NCBI RefSeq assembly: GCF_002155915.1
Contig: NZ_MUME01000078.1
Location: 1-44,906, forward strand
DNA from: Streptomyces thermovulgaris
GTDB lineage: Bacteria; Actinomycetota; Actinomycetes; Streptomycetales; Streptomycetaceae
Direction of reading: 5' to 3'
Length of the DNA stretch: 44,906 nucleotides
Shown: one piece after another, positions 1-8,103 of the stretch
How positions within the stretch are numbered: the first letter of the stretch is position 1
How the letters are laid out: every line of letters begins with the position of its first letter
The notes under the pieces: model-generated
Told to the model about the DNA's origin: nothing
The model's input: only the letters and a program-made list of their open reading frames with translations
Database searches by the model: none
Program-made: the position numbers and the translations under genes

Positions 1-502
1 GCCTGACGAACATCTCGCGCGCGCCGCTGCGGTCCTGAGGACCGTGCCGCGTGCCGTGCACGCTCGGCACACCCTGCCCGTCGTCCTCGGGGTTTCGCTC
101 GTGCTCGCTCATCGTCCCGCCCGTTGCCCTTCCCCGAGCCCCCGCCTCCTTCCCCGCGTTCCCGCCTGTGCGCGAACGGGGGGAATCCCCGTGAGGGGGA
201 GGACCTTCATGGCCGGCCCCGGCTGTGTCCCGCGCCGGTGCGGACGTGCCCCGCACGGCGCCGCCGCGTGCCCGCCTGCCGCCCGTACGGCCGGCCGCCG
301 GCGGCTCGTCCTCCGGGTGCGGCCTGGCCTGCTCCGGGATGCCGTCGATGCCGCCCGCCGTGCGCCGGGGCACGGACGGGCCGCCCGGGGCGGTGCCACC
401 CGGGCTCCTGGCCCCGTCCGTGCGGGCGGACGTCCCGCCCTCGGTCGGCAGCTCCCGTGTGCCGTGCTCTTCGTCCCGCACCGGCCCGTCCCCGTTCCTC
501 AC
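1..502 (-). CDS. sigH: SigH-type RNA polymerase sigma factor (N-terminal part only)
   Basis: On the minus strand a GTG at 502 opens a frame with no stop to the window edge (167 codons seen). Its ATG-like start overlaps the stop of the anti-sigma gene by four bases (GTGA), so the two are translationally coupled. The visible part is a long, low-complexity, charged and Gly/Pro/Arg-rich extension that ends with MSEHERNPED and, near the edge, DRSGAREMFVR, which resembles the start of region 1.2/2 of sigma-B-family factors. The conserved sigma regions lie outside the window. S. coelicolor SigH is known to be made with long N-terminal extensions and to sit directly after its anti-sigma gene, which is the main reason for the name. 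The internal ATG before SEHERN could be a second start. Identification rests on context more than on conserved sigma motifs. Confidence 0.75.
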   Translation of the reverse strand, partial: MRNGDGPVRDEEHGTRELPTEGGTSARTDGARSPGGTAPGGPSVPRRTAGGIDGIPEQARPHPEDEPPAAGRTGGRRARGGAVRGTSAPARDTAGAGHEGPPPHGDSPRSRTGGNAGKEAGARGRATGGTMSEHERNPEDDGQGVPSVHGTRHGPQDRSGAREMFVR

Positions 503-915
503 GCCGGCCCGGGTCCCGCGCCGCGCTGTTTGTAAAGGCTGATCGACACGGTCTTGTCCTCGTCCACGGCGGAGGAGACCTTGCCCGCGAGCGCGGACAG
601 GACGGTCCAGGCGAACGTGTCCCGCGAGGGCGCGTGACCGTCCGTGGTCGGGGCCGAGACGGTCACCTCGAGCGAGTCGTCGACCAGCCGGAAGACACAA
701 CTGAGCACCGAGCCGGGCACGGCCTGCTGGAGCAGGATCGCGCAGGCCTCGTCCACCGCGATGCGCAGGTCCTCGATCTCGTCGAGGGTGAAGTCCAAGC
801 GGGCCGCGAGACCGGCCGTGGCCGTCCGCAGCACCGACAGGTAGGCACCCGCAGCCGGCAGCCGGACCTCCACGAAGTCCTGGTTCGCCGCGGGCTCGCC
901 TGCGATCTGGGACAC
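499..915 (-). CDS. ushX: Anti-sigma factor of the HATPase (RsbW/UshX) type, partner of SigH
   Basis: This 138-residue protein has the GHKL-type anti-sigma fold: the N-box region reads RIAVDEACAILLQQA near residues 55-70, and the C-terminal half carries the beta strands LSCVFRLVDDSLEVTV. Such proteins bind the paired sigma factor and hold it inactive until an anti-anti-sigma (BldG-like) protein displaces it. The start is the GTG at 915, placed four bases after a strong GGAGGT; another GTG lies six bases upstream at 921, and the frame stays open to 1047. It ends inside the start of sigH (GTGA overlap), the arrangement of the S. coelicolor ushX/prsH-sigH operon. The G1 and G2 glycine boxes are weak, as is usual for these streptomycete anti-sigma proteins. 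Confidence 0.85.
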   Translation of the reverse strand: MSQIAGEPAANQDFVEVRLPAAGAYLSVLRTATAGLAARLDFTLDEIEDLRIAVDEACAILLQQAVPGSVLSCVFRLVDDSLEVTVSAPTTDGHAPSRDTFAWTVLSALAGKVSSAVDEDKTVSISLYKQRGAGPGPA

Positions 916-1285
916 CCTCACCTCCAAGGTGGTACAAGCTTTCTCAGGGCCGAGGGTCGCCCCCCGGGGTAACGCGCTACATGGTTCAGCGGTGACGCTA
1001 CCGCGCTCGCGGCATTCCTGTCCCGGGACCCCAACCCCCGCTGTCACTCGTAGTAAAGCCCTGAATACGCTGCGTGGCTAGGGGTCTGCGGGCCCAAAGG
1101 GGAACAGCGCGGGCCGGAATGTCGTACCCAGACACCGGACGGTCGAATCGTCGAAACGCCGCGGCCCTGCCCGCGGGGCGCGGCCGCACCGGCACGGCCG
1201 CACAAGCCGGTCGTGCGAGTACGGCCGCACGGGGCGTACGGGTCGTATGGGTCCGGTACGGGTCGTGCCGGTCGTGCGGACGCCG
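916..1285. other. Intergenic region upstream of ushX-sigH
   Basis: I see no convincing gene here. It should hold the promoters of the ushX-sigH operon, including the candidate at 1124-1149. Between about 1226 and 1280 there are short near-repeats of GTACGGGTCGT, whose role is unknown. Confidence 0.5.
1124..1149 (-). promoter_or_regulatory. Candidate sigma-B-type promoter of the ushX-sigH operon
   Basis: Read on the minus strand, GATT (1149-1146), a 16-base spacer and GGGTAC (1129-1124) fit the streptomycete sigma-B-family consensus GNNT-N14-16-GGGTAY. It points at the anti-sigma/SigH operon about 210 bases downstream. A motif this loose should occur by chance several times in 45 kb, so the position is what supports it. 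Confidence 0.45.
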
Positions 1286-1546
1286 TCATACGAGCATGTG
1301 GTCCACGAAGCACCAGCGCCAGTTCTCGCCGGGCTCGAGGGTGCGCATCACCGGGTGCCCCGTCTCCTTGTGATGCCGGGTCGCATGCCGTCCCACGGAG
1401 GAGTCGCAGCACGCGACGTGTCCGCAGGTCAGACACAGCCGCAGTTGCACCGGATCCGTGCCGTCCGCCAGGCATTCCGGACAGGTCTCGCTCGCGGGCG
1501 CGGGCTCCGGGTGCGGCAGCGTGCCGACGTGCGTGCACTGTTTCAT
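1286..1546 (-). CDS. UBP-type zinc-finger protein
   Basis: The 86-residue product is a stand-alone ZnF-UBP (ubiquitin-hydrolase-type zinc finger) domain. Candidate ligands are C4, H6, C22, C25, C38, C41, C46 and a His cluster at H54-H64, and the core reads RLCLTCGHVACCDSS, followed by HATRHHKETGHPVM. The end LEPGENWRWCFVDHMLV is also typical of this small actinobacterial family. The ATG at 1546 is chosen because the first ligands follow it at once; no strong ribosome-binding site precedes it, so the message may be leaderless. It is divergent from the Na+/H+ antiporter gene, with about 80 bases between them. Bacteria lack ubiquitin, so the bound partner is unknown; these genes are often found next to antiporter genes. 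Confidence 0.85.
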   Translation of the reverse strand: MKQCTHVGTLPHPEPAPASETCPECLADGTDPVQLRLCLTCGHVACCDSSVGRHATRHHKETGHPVMRTLEPGENWRWCFVDHMLV

Positions 1547-1626
1547 GGTTGCCAGGCTACGACGGGTATGCGGGGAACTGTGCGGAAAAATCCGGGGGGA
1601 GCGAGAACGACGGAAGGGCGAGGGCG

Positions 1627-3225
1627 ATGGACGTGATGCCGCTGCTGTCGCTGGTCGCGGGCAGCGCCGCGGTGGCCGGGGCCGCCCGGCGCACCCCCGT
1701 ACCGGCGCCTTTGCTGCTGGTCGCGGCAGGACTGGCGGTCTCCGCCCTCCCCGGGGTCCCCGCCTACACCCTCGACCCCGGCGTGGTCCTGCCGCTGCTG
1801 CTGCCCCCGCTGCTGTACACCTCGACCCGGGACAGCTCCTACCTCGGCCTGCGCGCGCATCTGCGGGCCGTGGCACTGCTCTCGGTCGGATACGTGCTGT
1901 TCGCGACCTTCGTGGTCGGCTGGGCCGCGTATCTGCTCGTGCCGGGGCTGCCGTTGACGGCCGCGATGGTGCTGGGCGCGGTGGTGGCACCGCCGGACGC
2001 GGTCGCGGCGACGGCGGTGGCCCGCCGGCTCGGGCTGCCCTCGCGGGTCACCACGATCCTGCAGGGGGAGTCCCTGTTCAACGACGCCACCGCGATCACC
2101 GCCTACAAGGTGGCGGTGGCCGCCGCGGTCGGCGAGGGCGCGACCTGGGCCGGGGGCGTCATGGAGTTCCTGGTCGCGGCCGTCGGCGGTGTCGGCATCG
2201 GACTGGTGCTGATGGCGCCGCTGCACTGGCTGCGCACCCACCTGCGGGAACCGCTGCTGCAGAACACGCTCTCCCTGCTGATCCCGTTCGCCGCCTACGG
2301 CGTCGCCGAACAGGTGGACGCCTCCGGTGTCCTCGCCGTCGTCACGGTCGCCCTCTACCTCGGCCACCGCGCCTGGGAGGTCGACTTCGCCACCCGGCTC
2401 CAGGAGGAGGCGGTGTGGAAGATGGTCGCGTTCGTCCTGGAGTCCTCGGTGTTCGCCCTCATCGGACTGCAACTGCCCGTCGTCCTGGAGGGCCTTCTGC
2501 GGACGCACGCGGGCGCCGAGGCCGCCTGGTACGCGATCGCCGTCTTCCTGGTGGTCGTCGCCACCCGGTTCATGTGGGTGTACCCGGCGACGTTCCTGCC
2601 CCGCATGCTGTTCCGGCGCGTCCGCGAGCGGGAGGAGAACCCCACCTGGAAGGGTGCGATGGTCACCTCCTGGGCCGGGATGCGCGGCGTGGTGTCCCTG
2701 GCCATCGCCTTCTCGATCCCGGCCGTGCTGCACGACGGCGCCCCGTTCCCCAAGCGCGATCTGCTGCTCTTCCTGGCCTTCACCACGGTCATCGGAACGC
2801 TGGTGGTGCAGGGCCTGACGCTGCCGCCGCTGATCCGTCTGCTGAGGTTTCCCGGCCGCAGCCCGCAGGAGGAGACCCTGGCCGAGGCGAACGCCCAGGC
2901 CCAGGCCTCCCTGGCCGCCGAGCGACGTCTGGAGGATCTTCTGAGGGACGAGCGCAACGCCCTGCCCCAGCCGCTCGTCGACCGGCTCCGCGCGGCCCTG
3001 GAACGCCGCCGCAACTCCGTGTGGGAACGCCTCGGCCAGACCGATCCGGCCACCGGTGAGTCGGCGGACGACACCTACCGCCGGCTGTTCCGGGAGGTGA
3101 TCGGCGCCGAGCGCGAGGTCTTCGTGCGTCTGCGGGACAAGCGGTACATCGACGACGAGATGCTGCGCACCCTGCTGCGCAGGCTGGACCTGGAGGAGGC
3201 GGTCGCCCACCGGGAGCCCCTGTGA
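1627..3225 (+). CDS. CPA1-family Na+/H+ antiporter
   Basis: A 532-residue membrane protein of the NhaP/CPA1 family that exchanges protons for sodium across the plasma membrane. About the first 400 residues form 10-12 hydrophobic segments. Conserved signatures include VLGAVVAPPDAVAATAVARR, then GESLFNDATAITAYK (the ion-binding ND pair) and WAGMRGVVSLAIAFSIP in the later helices. A cytoplasmic tail of about 130 mostly charged residues, including a helical stretch rich in Ala, Glu and Arg, follows the last helix. The ATG at 1627 has GAAGGGCGAGGG just before it; the frame is open far upstream, but only from this point does the protein look membrane-embedded. The divergent UBP zinc-finger gene is its nearest neighbour. 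Confidence 0.93.
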   Translation: MDVMPLLSLVAGSAAVAGAARRTPVPAPLLLVAAGLAVSALPGVPAYTLDPGVVLPLLLPPLLYTSTRDSSYLGLRAHLRAVALLSVGYVLFATFVVGWAAYLLVPGLPLTAAMVLGAVVAPPDAVAATAVARRLGLPSRVTTILQGESLFNDATAITAYKVAVAAAVGEGATWAGGVMEFLVAAVGGVGIGLVLMAPLHWLRTHLREPLLQNTLSLLIPFAAYGVAEQVDASGVLAVVTVALYLGHRAWEVDFATRLQEEAVWKMVAFVLESSVFALIGLQLPVVLEGLLRTHAGAEAAWYAIAVFLVVVATRFMWVYPATFLPRMLFRRVREREENPTWKGAMVTSWAGMRGVVSLAIAFSIPAVLHDGAPFPKRDLLLFLAFTTVIGTLVVQGLTLPPLIRLLRFPGRSPQEETLAEANAQAQASLAAERRLEDLLRDERNALPQPLVDRLRAALERRRNSVWERLGQTDPATGESADDTYRRLFREVIGAEREVFVRLRDKRYIDDEMLRTLLRRLDLEEAVAHREPL

Positions 3226-3257
3226 GCGGGGGGCGGGAACGCGGCCGGGGGCGCGGG

Positions 3258-4175
3258 TCAGGACCGTTCCGGGAAGGGGCTGCCCGTGACGACCGCGGCG
3301 ATCGTCGTCCCGCGCGCGAAGGCGCCCTCCTCGGCCAGGGCGACCAGGGCGTACAGCATTTTGGCGACATAGAGACGCTCGACGGGGACACCGTGCCGGG
3401 CGGTGAAGTCCTCGGCGAATGCGTCGAGTTCGGGTGTGACGCGGGCGTAGCCGCCGAAGTGGAAGCGCTCGTCGAGCCACCAGGTGCCGCGGCGGGAGCC
3501 GAAGGCCCGCTCCTGCAGGGCCTGGACGTCCGCCGCCAGGAAGCCCCCCTTGAGGACCGGCACGCCCAGGGCGCGCCGGCCGGGCGGAAGGCCCGCGGCC
3601 AGACCGGCCAGGGTGCCGCCGGTGCCGCAGGCCAGGGCGACCACGTCGGCGCGGTCGCCGAGCTCCTCGCCCAGGGCCCGGCAGCCGCGCACCGCGGGGA
3701 CGTTGCTGCCGCCCTCGGGGACGACGTACGGATCCTCGACCCCGAGGTCGCGCAGGACGGCGGCGAGCGTCTCCGGCTCGGCCTTGCGGCGGTACGTCGA
3801 CCGGTCGACGAAGTGCAGCCGCATCCCGTCGGCCGCGCACCGGGCCAGGGAGGGGTTGAGGGGGCGGTCGGCGAGCTCGTGCCCGCGGACCACGCCGACC
3901 GTGCGCAGACCGAGCAGACGGCCCGCGGCGGCGGTCGCGCGCAGATGGTTGGACCAGGCGCCGCCGAAGGTCACGACCGTCCGTCCGGCCGCGGCCCTCA
4001 GGTTCGGCGCGAGTTTGCGCCACTTGTTGCCGGTCAGCTCCGGATGGATCAGGTCGTCGCGCTTGAGGAGCAGCCGCAGACCGCGCCGGGCGAAGCGGTC
4101 GTCGTCGAGCTCCTGCAGGGGCGAGGGAAGCCGCGGGGAGAGCACGGCGGGATCGGGGGCGGCGGAGCTGGTCAC
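3258..4175 (-). CDS. PLP-dependent D-cysteine desulfhydrase / ACC deaminase-like enzyme
   Basis: A fold-type II pyridoxal-phosphate enzyme of 305 residues. GNKWRKL near residues 49-55 carries the Schiff-base lysine (K51), [15 protein letters not shown] is the substrate-binding loop, and ACGTGGT is the phosphate-binding glycine loop. The family includes D-cysteine desulfhydrase (D-cysteine to pyruvate, sulfide and ammonia) and 1-aminocyclopropane-1-carboxylate deaminase; the specificity-determining residues cannot be settled by eye, so the exact substrate is open. The start is taken as the GTG at 4175; an in-frame ATG at 4241 would add 22 residues. It is convergent with the antiporter gene (32-base gap) and divergent from eshA. 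Confidence 0.85.
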   Translation of the reverse strand: MTSSAAPDPAVLSPRLPSPLQELDDDRFARRGLRLLLKRDDLIHPELTGNKWRKLAPNLRAAAGRTVVTFGGAWSNHLRATAAAGRLLGLRTVGVVRGHELADRPLNPSLARCAADGMRLHFVDRSTYRRKAEPETLAAVLRDLGVEDPYVVPEGGSNVPAVRGCRALGEELGDRADVVALACGTGGTLAGLAAGLPPGRRALGVPVLKGGFLAADVQALQERAFGSRRGTWWLDERFHFGGYARVTPELDAFAEDFTARHGVPVERLYVAKMLYALVALAEEGAFARGTTIAAVVTGSPFPERS

Positions 4176-4374
4176 GGGCCCATTCTCCAGGGCGGCGGAT
4201 CCGCCCGCTGCCAGGAGGAGGCGCCGGGAGGAAGTTCCCATCCCTGCCCGGGGCGCCGGTGATCCATTCCCGCTCTTTCGGGTAATGGCACAGTCACGTT
4301 TCGTGGTGGAGGGTGGTGCTCGCACATCGATGCCGGCGCCGGACGTGCCAGGCAGGAACGGGAGGCAATTCTTC

Positions 4375-5781
4375 ATGTCGGTAGGCGAAGAGATCCGCAC
4401 GGAGCAGGACAGGCCTCAGCAGAGTCTCGGCACCGCGGCCGCGCGGAACCTGGCCACCACCACCAAGTCCGTTCCCCAGATGCAGGAGATCAGCTCACGC
4501 TGGCTGCTGCGCATGCTGCCCTGGGTCGACGTACAGGGCGGCACCTACCGGGTGAACCGGCGGCTCACCTACGCCGTCGGCGACGGCCGCATCACCTTTG
4601 TGAAGACCGGGGACCGCGTCGAGGTCATCCCCGCCGAACTCGGCGAGCTGCCGGCCCTGCGGGGGTACGAGGACGAGGACGTGCTCTCGGAGCTCGCCCA
4701 GCGCTGCCGGCAGCGGGAGGTCGGGGCCGGCCAGGTGATCGCCTCGTTCGGCAACCAGGCCGACGAGGTGTACCTGCTGGCGCACGGCAGGGTCCAGAAG
4801 GTCGGCACCGGTCCCTACGGCGACGACCAGGTCCTCGGCGTCCTCGCCGACGGCGCGTACTTCGGCGACCAGGTGCTCCTCGACCCGGACGCCATCTGGG
4901 AGTACACCATCCGTGCGGACACCCCGTGCACCGTCCTCGTCCTGTCCCGCCACGACTTCGAACAGGTCGCCGACCGTGCCGAGTCGTTGCGCACCCACCT
5001 CCGGACGCGGCGCTCGATTCCCGAACAGCGCTCCAACGCCTACGGGGAGAAGGCGGTCGACCTCGCCGCGGGACACAGCGGGGAGCCGGACATCCCGCAC
5101 ACCTTCGTCGACTACGAGCCCCGCCCCCGCGAGTACGAGCTGAGCGTCGTCCAGACCGTCCTGCGCATCCACACACGCGTGGCCGACCTCTACAACCACC
5201 CGATGAACCAGACGGAGCAGCAGCTGCGTCTGACCATCGAGGCGTTGAAGGAGCGCCAGGAGTACGAGCTGATCAACAACCGTGACTTCGGCCTGCTCCA
5301 CAACTGCGAGTACGACCAGCGGATCCAGCCGCACGACGGCGTGCCGAGCCCCGACGACATGGACGAGCTGCTCAGCCGGCGCCGCGGCACCAAGCTCTTT
5401 CTCGCCCATCCGCGCGCGATCGCCGCCTTCGGCCGCGAGCTGAACAAGCGGGGACTGGTCCCGGAGACCATCGACGTGGGCGGCAACCGCATTCCCACCT
5501 GGCGCGGGGTGCCGATCTTCCCGTGCAACAAGATCCCGGTCACCGAGGCCAGGACCAGCTCCATCATCGCGATGCGCACCGGCGAGGACGACCAGGGGGT
5601 CGTCGGGCTGCGCGCCAGGGGCATCCCCGACGAGGTCGAGCCGAGCCTGTCCGTGCGGTTCATGGGCATCAACGAGCAGGCGATCATCAAGTACCTGGTG
5701 ACGAGCTACTTCTCGGCAGCGGTGCTGGTGCCGGACGCCCTGGGCGTCCTGGAGAACGTCGAGGTCGGCCGTTGGCGCTGA
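4375..5781 (+). CDS. eshA: Family 2B encapsulin shell protein with cyclic-nucleotide-binding-like insert (EshA)
   Basis: The 468-residue protein matches the EshA type: a short N-terminal arm, then [23 protein letters not shown], a cNMP-binding-like insert at about residues 100-207, and an HK97-fold shell domain from about 235 to the end, with [17 protein letters not shown] and [20 protein letters not shown]. Family 2B encapsulins assemble into icosahedral protein shells that load a cargo enzyme. S. griseus EshA was first known for a role in sporogenic hyphae and antibiotic production. In the insert, FGDQVLL is kept but the Arg of the usual PRxAT phosphate cassette is replaced ([12 protein letters not shown]), so nucleotide binding is doubtful. 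The ATG at 4375 follows GGGAGG by a good spacing. The next gene is a polyprenyl synthase, one of the described Family 2B cargo types. Confidence 0.93.
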   Translation: MSVGEEIRTEQDRPQQSLGTAAARNLATTTKSVPQMQEISSRWLLRMLPWVDVQGGTYRVNRRLTYAVGDGRITFVKTGDRVEVIPAELGELPALRGYEDEDVLSELAQRCRQREVGAGQVIASFGNQADEVYLLAHGRVQKVGTGPYGDDQVLGVLADGAYFGDQVLLDPDAIWEYTIRADTPCTVLVLSRHDFEQVADRAESLRTHLRTRRSIPEQRSNAYGEKAVDLAAGHSGEPDIPHTFVDYEPRPREYELSVVQTVLRIHTRVADLYNHPMNQTEQQLRLTIEALKERQEYELINNRDFGLLHNCEYDQRIQPHDGVPSPDDMDELLSRRRGTKLFLAHPRAIAAFGRELNKRGLVPETIDVGGNRIPTWRGVPIFPCNKIPVTEARTSSIIAMRTGEDDQGVVGLRARGIPDEVEPSLSVRFMGINEQAIIKYLVTSYFSAAVLVPDALGVLENVEVGRWR

Positions 5782-5801
5782 CGAAGCGCGCCGTCCTTCC
5801 G

Positions 5802-5827
5802 GTGTCCCGGCCCGCCGGGCCGGGTAC
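5802..5827 (+). promoter_or_regulatory. Candidate sigma-B-type promoter inside the eshA-polyprenyl synthase gap
   Basis: GTGT at 5802-5805, a 16-base spacer and GGGTAC at 5822-5827 fit GNNT-N14-16-GGGTAY. It lies 73 bases before the GTG start at 5900. The spacer is largely occupied by the inverted repeat at 5806-5824. Confidence 0.35.
5806..5824. repeat. Perfect 9-bp inverted repeat after eshA
   Basis: CCCGGCCCG and CGGGCCGGG flank a single central base. It could act as a partial terminator or attenuator between eshA and the polyprenyl synthase gene, or as a protein-binding site over the candidate promoter. There is no T-tract. Confidence 0.45.
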
Positions 5828-5899
5828 ACCTGGGAGTGCGCGCCACGCCGCGGCTGCGGAGGTCCCACCGTCCGCGGTCTCTTCCGAGAGGGATCGGAT

Positions 5900-7123
5900 G
5901 TGGATCGGATGGCTGAGTTCATGACGGAGACGGCACACCGGGCGGCACAGGGGACGGCACGGCGTCCGGCGGCCGCGTCCCGGCCCACCACGGCGAAGCG
6001 GCCGGGGGATCCGGGGGACGCCACCGATCTGCCGCTCCCGCTCCGTGCCGCCGGCGGTTCCGCGGACGGCGCGGCGGAGGCGGCCGACGGACATGACGCG
6101 GCACTGATCCTCGAGCGCTCCCGGCAGTCGGTCGACCCCGAGTTACGGGCGGCGGTCGCCACCCTGCCCGCCCCGATGCGCCGGATCGCGCGCTACCACT
6201 TCGGCTGGGAGCACGCGGACGGCACACCGGCCGAGGGCAACGGGGGCAAGGCGATCCGGCCGGCGCTCGTCCTCGCGGCGGCCGCCGCGCTCGGCGGACC
6301 GGCGGCGAGGGAGGGGACGGCGCGGGCCGCCGCCGCGGTGGAACTGGTCCACAACTTCACGCTGCTGCACGACGACGTGATGGACCGGGACACCACCCGC
6401 CGGCACCGGCCCACCGCGTGGACGGTGTTCGGCGACACCGACGCGATCCTGGCCGGGGACGCCCTGCAGGCGCTGGCCCTGCGGCTGCTGGCCGAGGACC
6501 GGCATCCGGCGTCCCAGGCGGCCGCCGCCCGGCTCGCGGCCTGCGTGGTCGAACTGTGCGCGGGCCAGCACGCGGACACGGCCCTGGAACAGCGGGCCCC
6601 CGGTGAGGTCACGCTCGCCGAGGTCCTGGCCATGGCCGAGGCCAAGACGGGCGCACTGCTCGGCTGTTCCTGCGCCGTCGGCGCGCTGTACGGGGGAGCG
6701 GGGGAGGAGCAGGCCGAGGCGCTGGACGCGTTCGGACGGCAGGCGGGGCTCGCCTTCCAGCTGATCGACGACGTGATCGGCATATGGGGCGACCCGGTCC
6801 GCACGGGAAAGCCGGCCGGTGCCGACCTCGCGGCGCGCAAGAAGTCCCTGCCGGTGGTCGCCGCGCTGACCTCCGGCACCCCGGCCGCCGCCGAACTCGC
6901 CGAGCTGTACGCCCGGCCCCACCGGGAGGGGCGGGAAGGAGAGGAGGAACTGGAGCGCATCGCGCTGGCGGTGGAGCGGGCCGGCGGCCGGGACTGGGCC
7001 CAGGCCCAGGCGGCCGACCGGATGGCCCGGGCCGTGGACGACCTGGCCCGTGCCGTTCCCGACCCCGCGCACGCGGGCGGTCTGCTGGCCCTGGCCGAGT
7101 TCGTGACCAGGCGCACCAGCTGA
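5900..7123 (+). CDS. Polyprenyl synthase (isoprenyl diphosphate synthase), probable encapsulin cargo
   Basis: A 407-residue trans-prenyltransferase that should condense isopentenyl diphosphate with allylic diphosphates. GGKAIRP (115-121), the first Asp-rich motif DDVMD (158-162), KTG (249-251) and the second motif DDVIG (290-294) followed by IWGD are visible. The second motif lacks the last Asp of DDxxD. The first 70 or so residues are low-complexity (Ala, Arg, Pro, Gly, Asp) and absent from ordinary synthases; such tails are the cargo-loading regions of Family 2 encapsulin cargo. The GTG at 5900 is preceded by GAGAGG at 7 bases; ATGs at 5909 and 5921 are alternatives. Leu82 is encoded by TTA (6143-6145), so translation may depend on bldA. 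The gene follows eshA after 118 bases on the same strand. Confidence 0.9.
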   Translation: MDRMAEFMTETAHRAAQGTARRPAAASRPTTAKRPGDPGDATDLPLPLRAAGGSADGAAEAADGHDAALILERSRQSVDPELRAAVATLPAPMRRIARYHFGWEHADGTPAEGNGGKAIRPALVLAAAAALGGPAAREGTARAAAAVELVHNFTLLHDDVMDRDTTRRHRPTAWTVFGDTDAILAGDALQALALRLLAEDRHPASQAAAARLAACVVELCAGQHADTALEQRAPGEVTLAEVLAMAEAKTGALLGCSCAVGALYGGAGEEQAEALDAFGRQAGLAFQLIDDVIGIWGDPVRTGKPAGADLAARKKSLPVVAALTSGTPAAAELAELYARPHREGREGEEELERIALAVERAGGRDWAQAQAADRMARAVDDLARAVPDPAHAGGLLALAEFVTRRTS

Positions 7124-7156
7124 CCCCCGCCCCACCGGAAGACCCCGGAGTCACCG

Positions 7157-7187
7157 GGGCCGTACGGCTCCTGACCCCGTACGGCCC
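7157..7187 (+). terminator. Stem-loop terminator after polyprenyl synthase
   Basis: GGGCCGTACGG (7157-7167) pairs perfectly with CCGTACGGCCC (7177-7187) around a 9-base loop, 34 bases after the stop codon. There is no T-tract, as is common in Streptomyces. Confidence 0.7.
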
Positions 7188-7305
7188 GGGGACCTCCGGT
7201 CCGGCGGGTCCCGCACTACCCCACGATGTGCGGGGCCCGCTCTTTTCCCCTAGGCTCAACTCCCGTATGTGCAGGGAAAGTTGAGATGGGCTGAGGGGGC
7301 GGAGG

Positions 7306-7926
7306 ATGGGCGTGGGCGTCCGGTCGGCGGGACGGAACGACCGCGAACGGGTCGTGCGGCTGCTGGACGAAGCCTTCCAGGACGACCCCGTGAGCAGCTG
7401 GGTCTTCCCCGACAAGGAGTATCGCCGCACGACCCACCACCGGCTGATGGCCGCCTTCACCGACATCGTGCTCGCAGAGGGACGGATCGACATGACGGAG
7501 AACGGCACGGCGTGCGCGCTGTGGCTGTCGGTCCCGGCAGCCGCCCCCGGTACCCCGGGCGATGCCGACGACACCGACGATGCCGACGACGCCGTACTCC
7601 TGCGCGAGACAGTTGACCCGGCCAATGCGCGCGTGGAGCAGATCTCCCGGCTGATGGCCGAGTCCCACCCGTCGGACCGTGCTCACGCATACCTGTGGAT
7701 GATCGGCGTCACCCCCGCCCGTCAGGGCGAGGGCCTGGGCAGCACCCTCATGCGGCACGCCCTCGACCAGTGCGACCACAAGGGCCTGCCCGCCTATCTG
7801 GAGGCCGGCAACCGGCGCAGCATCACGCTCTACGAACGCCTGGGCTTCACCTTCACCGGCCGCACCCTCGACCTCCCGGACGGTCCCCGGATGTGGCCGA
7901 TGTGGCGAGAGCCCCGCGCGTTCTAG
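7306..7926 (+). CDS. GNAT-family N-acetyltransferase
   Basis: A 206-residue acyl-CoA-dependent acetyltransferase. The coenzyme A pyrophosphate-binding signature is ARQGEGLGSTLM (about residues 140-151), followed by LEAGNRRSITLYERLGFTF, the usual end of the GNAT fold. The N-terminal half (RSAGRNDRERVVRLLDEAFQDDPVSSWVFPD) is typical of the uncharacterised streptomycete subgroup. A short Asp/Ala run (GDADDTDDADDA) around residue 90 is a low-complexity loop. The ATG at 7306 follows GAGGGGG at a reasonable distance. The substrate is not predictable. Confidence 0.88.
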   Translation: MGVGVRSAGRNDRERVVRLLDEAFQDDPVSSWVFPDKEYRRTTHHRLMAAFTDIVLAEGRIDMTENGTACALWLSVPAAAPGTPGDADDTDDADDAVLLRETVDPANARVEQISRLMAESHPSDRAHAYLWMIGVTPARQGEGLGSTLMRHALDQCDHKGLPAYLEAGNRRSITLYERLGFTFTGRTLDLPDGPRMWPMWREPRAF

Positions 7927-8103
7927 GGGGTGTCGTGCGGATCGGGCCGGCGGTCCGGTGGCGCTCCGGGGCCGCCTCGTCGCCGGCCGCCCGCACCGCC
8001 TCCCCTGCCCGTCCGGGCGCACGAAACCCTTTGCCCTCCCTCCTCGGGGTGGGCGAAGCACGACGATCGACGTGGCCGCAGTGCCCTACCGGAAGGGACC
8101 GCC

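Noticed and set aside
1548..1569. Sigma-B-type promoter before the antiporter (GGTT-N13-GGGTAT)
   Set aside because: The spacer is too short and the -35 match is no better than chance.
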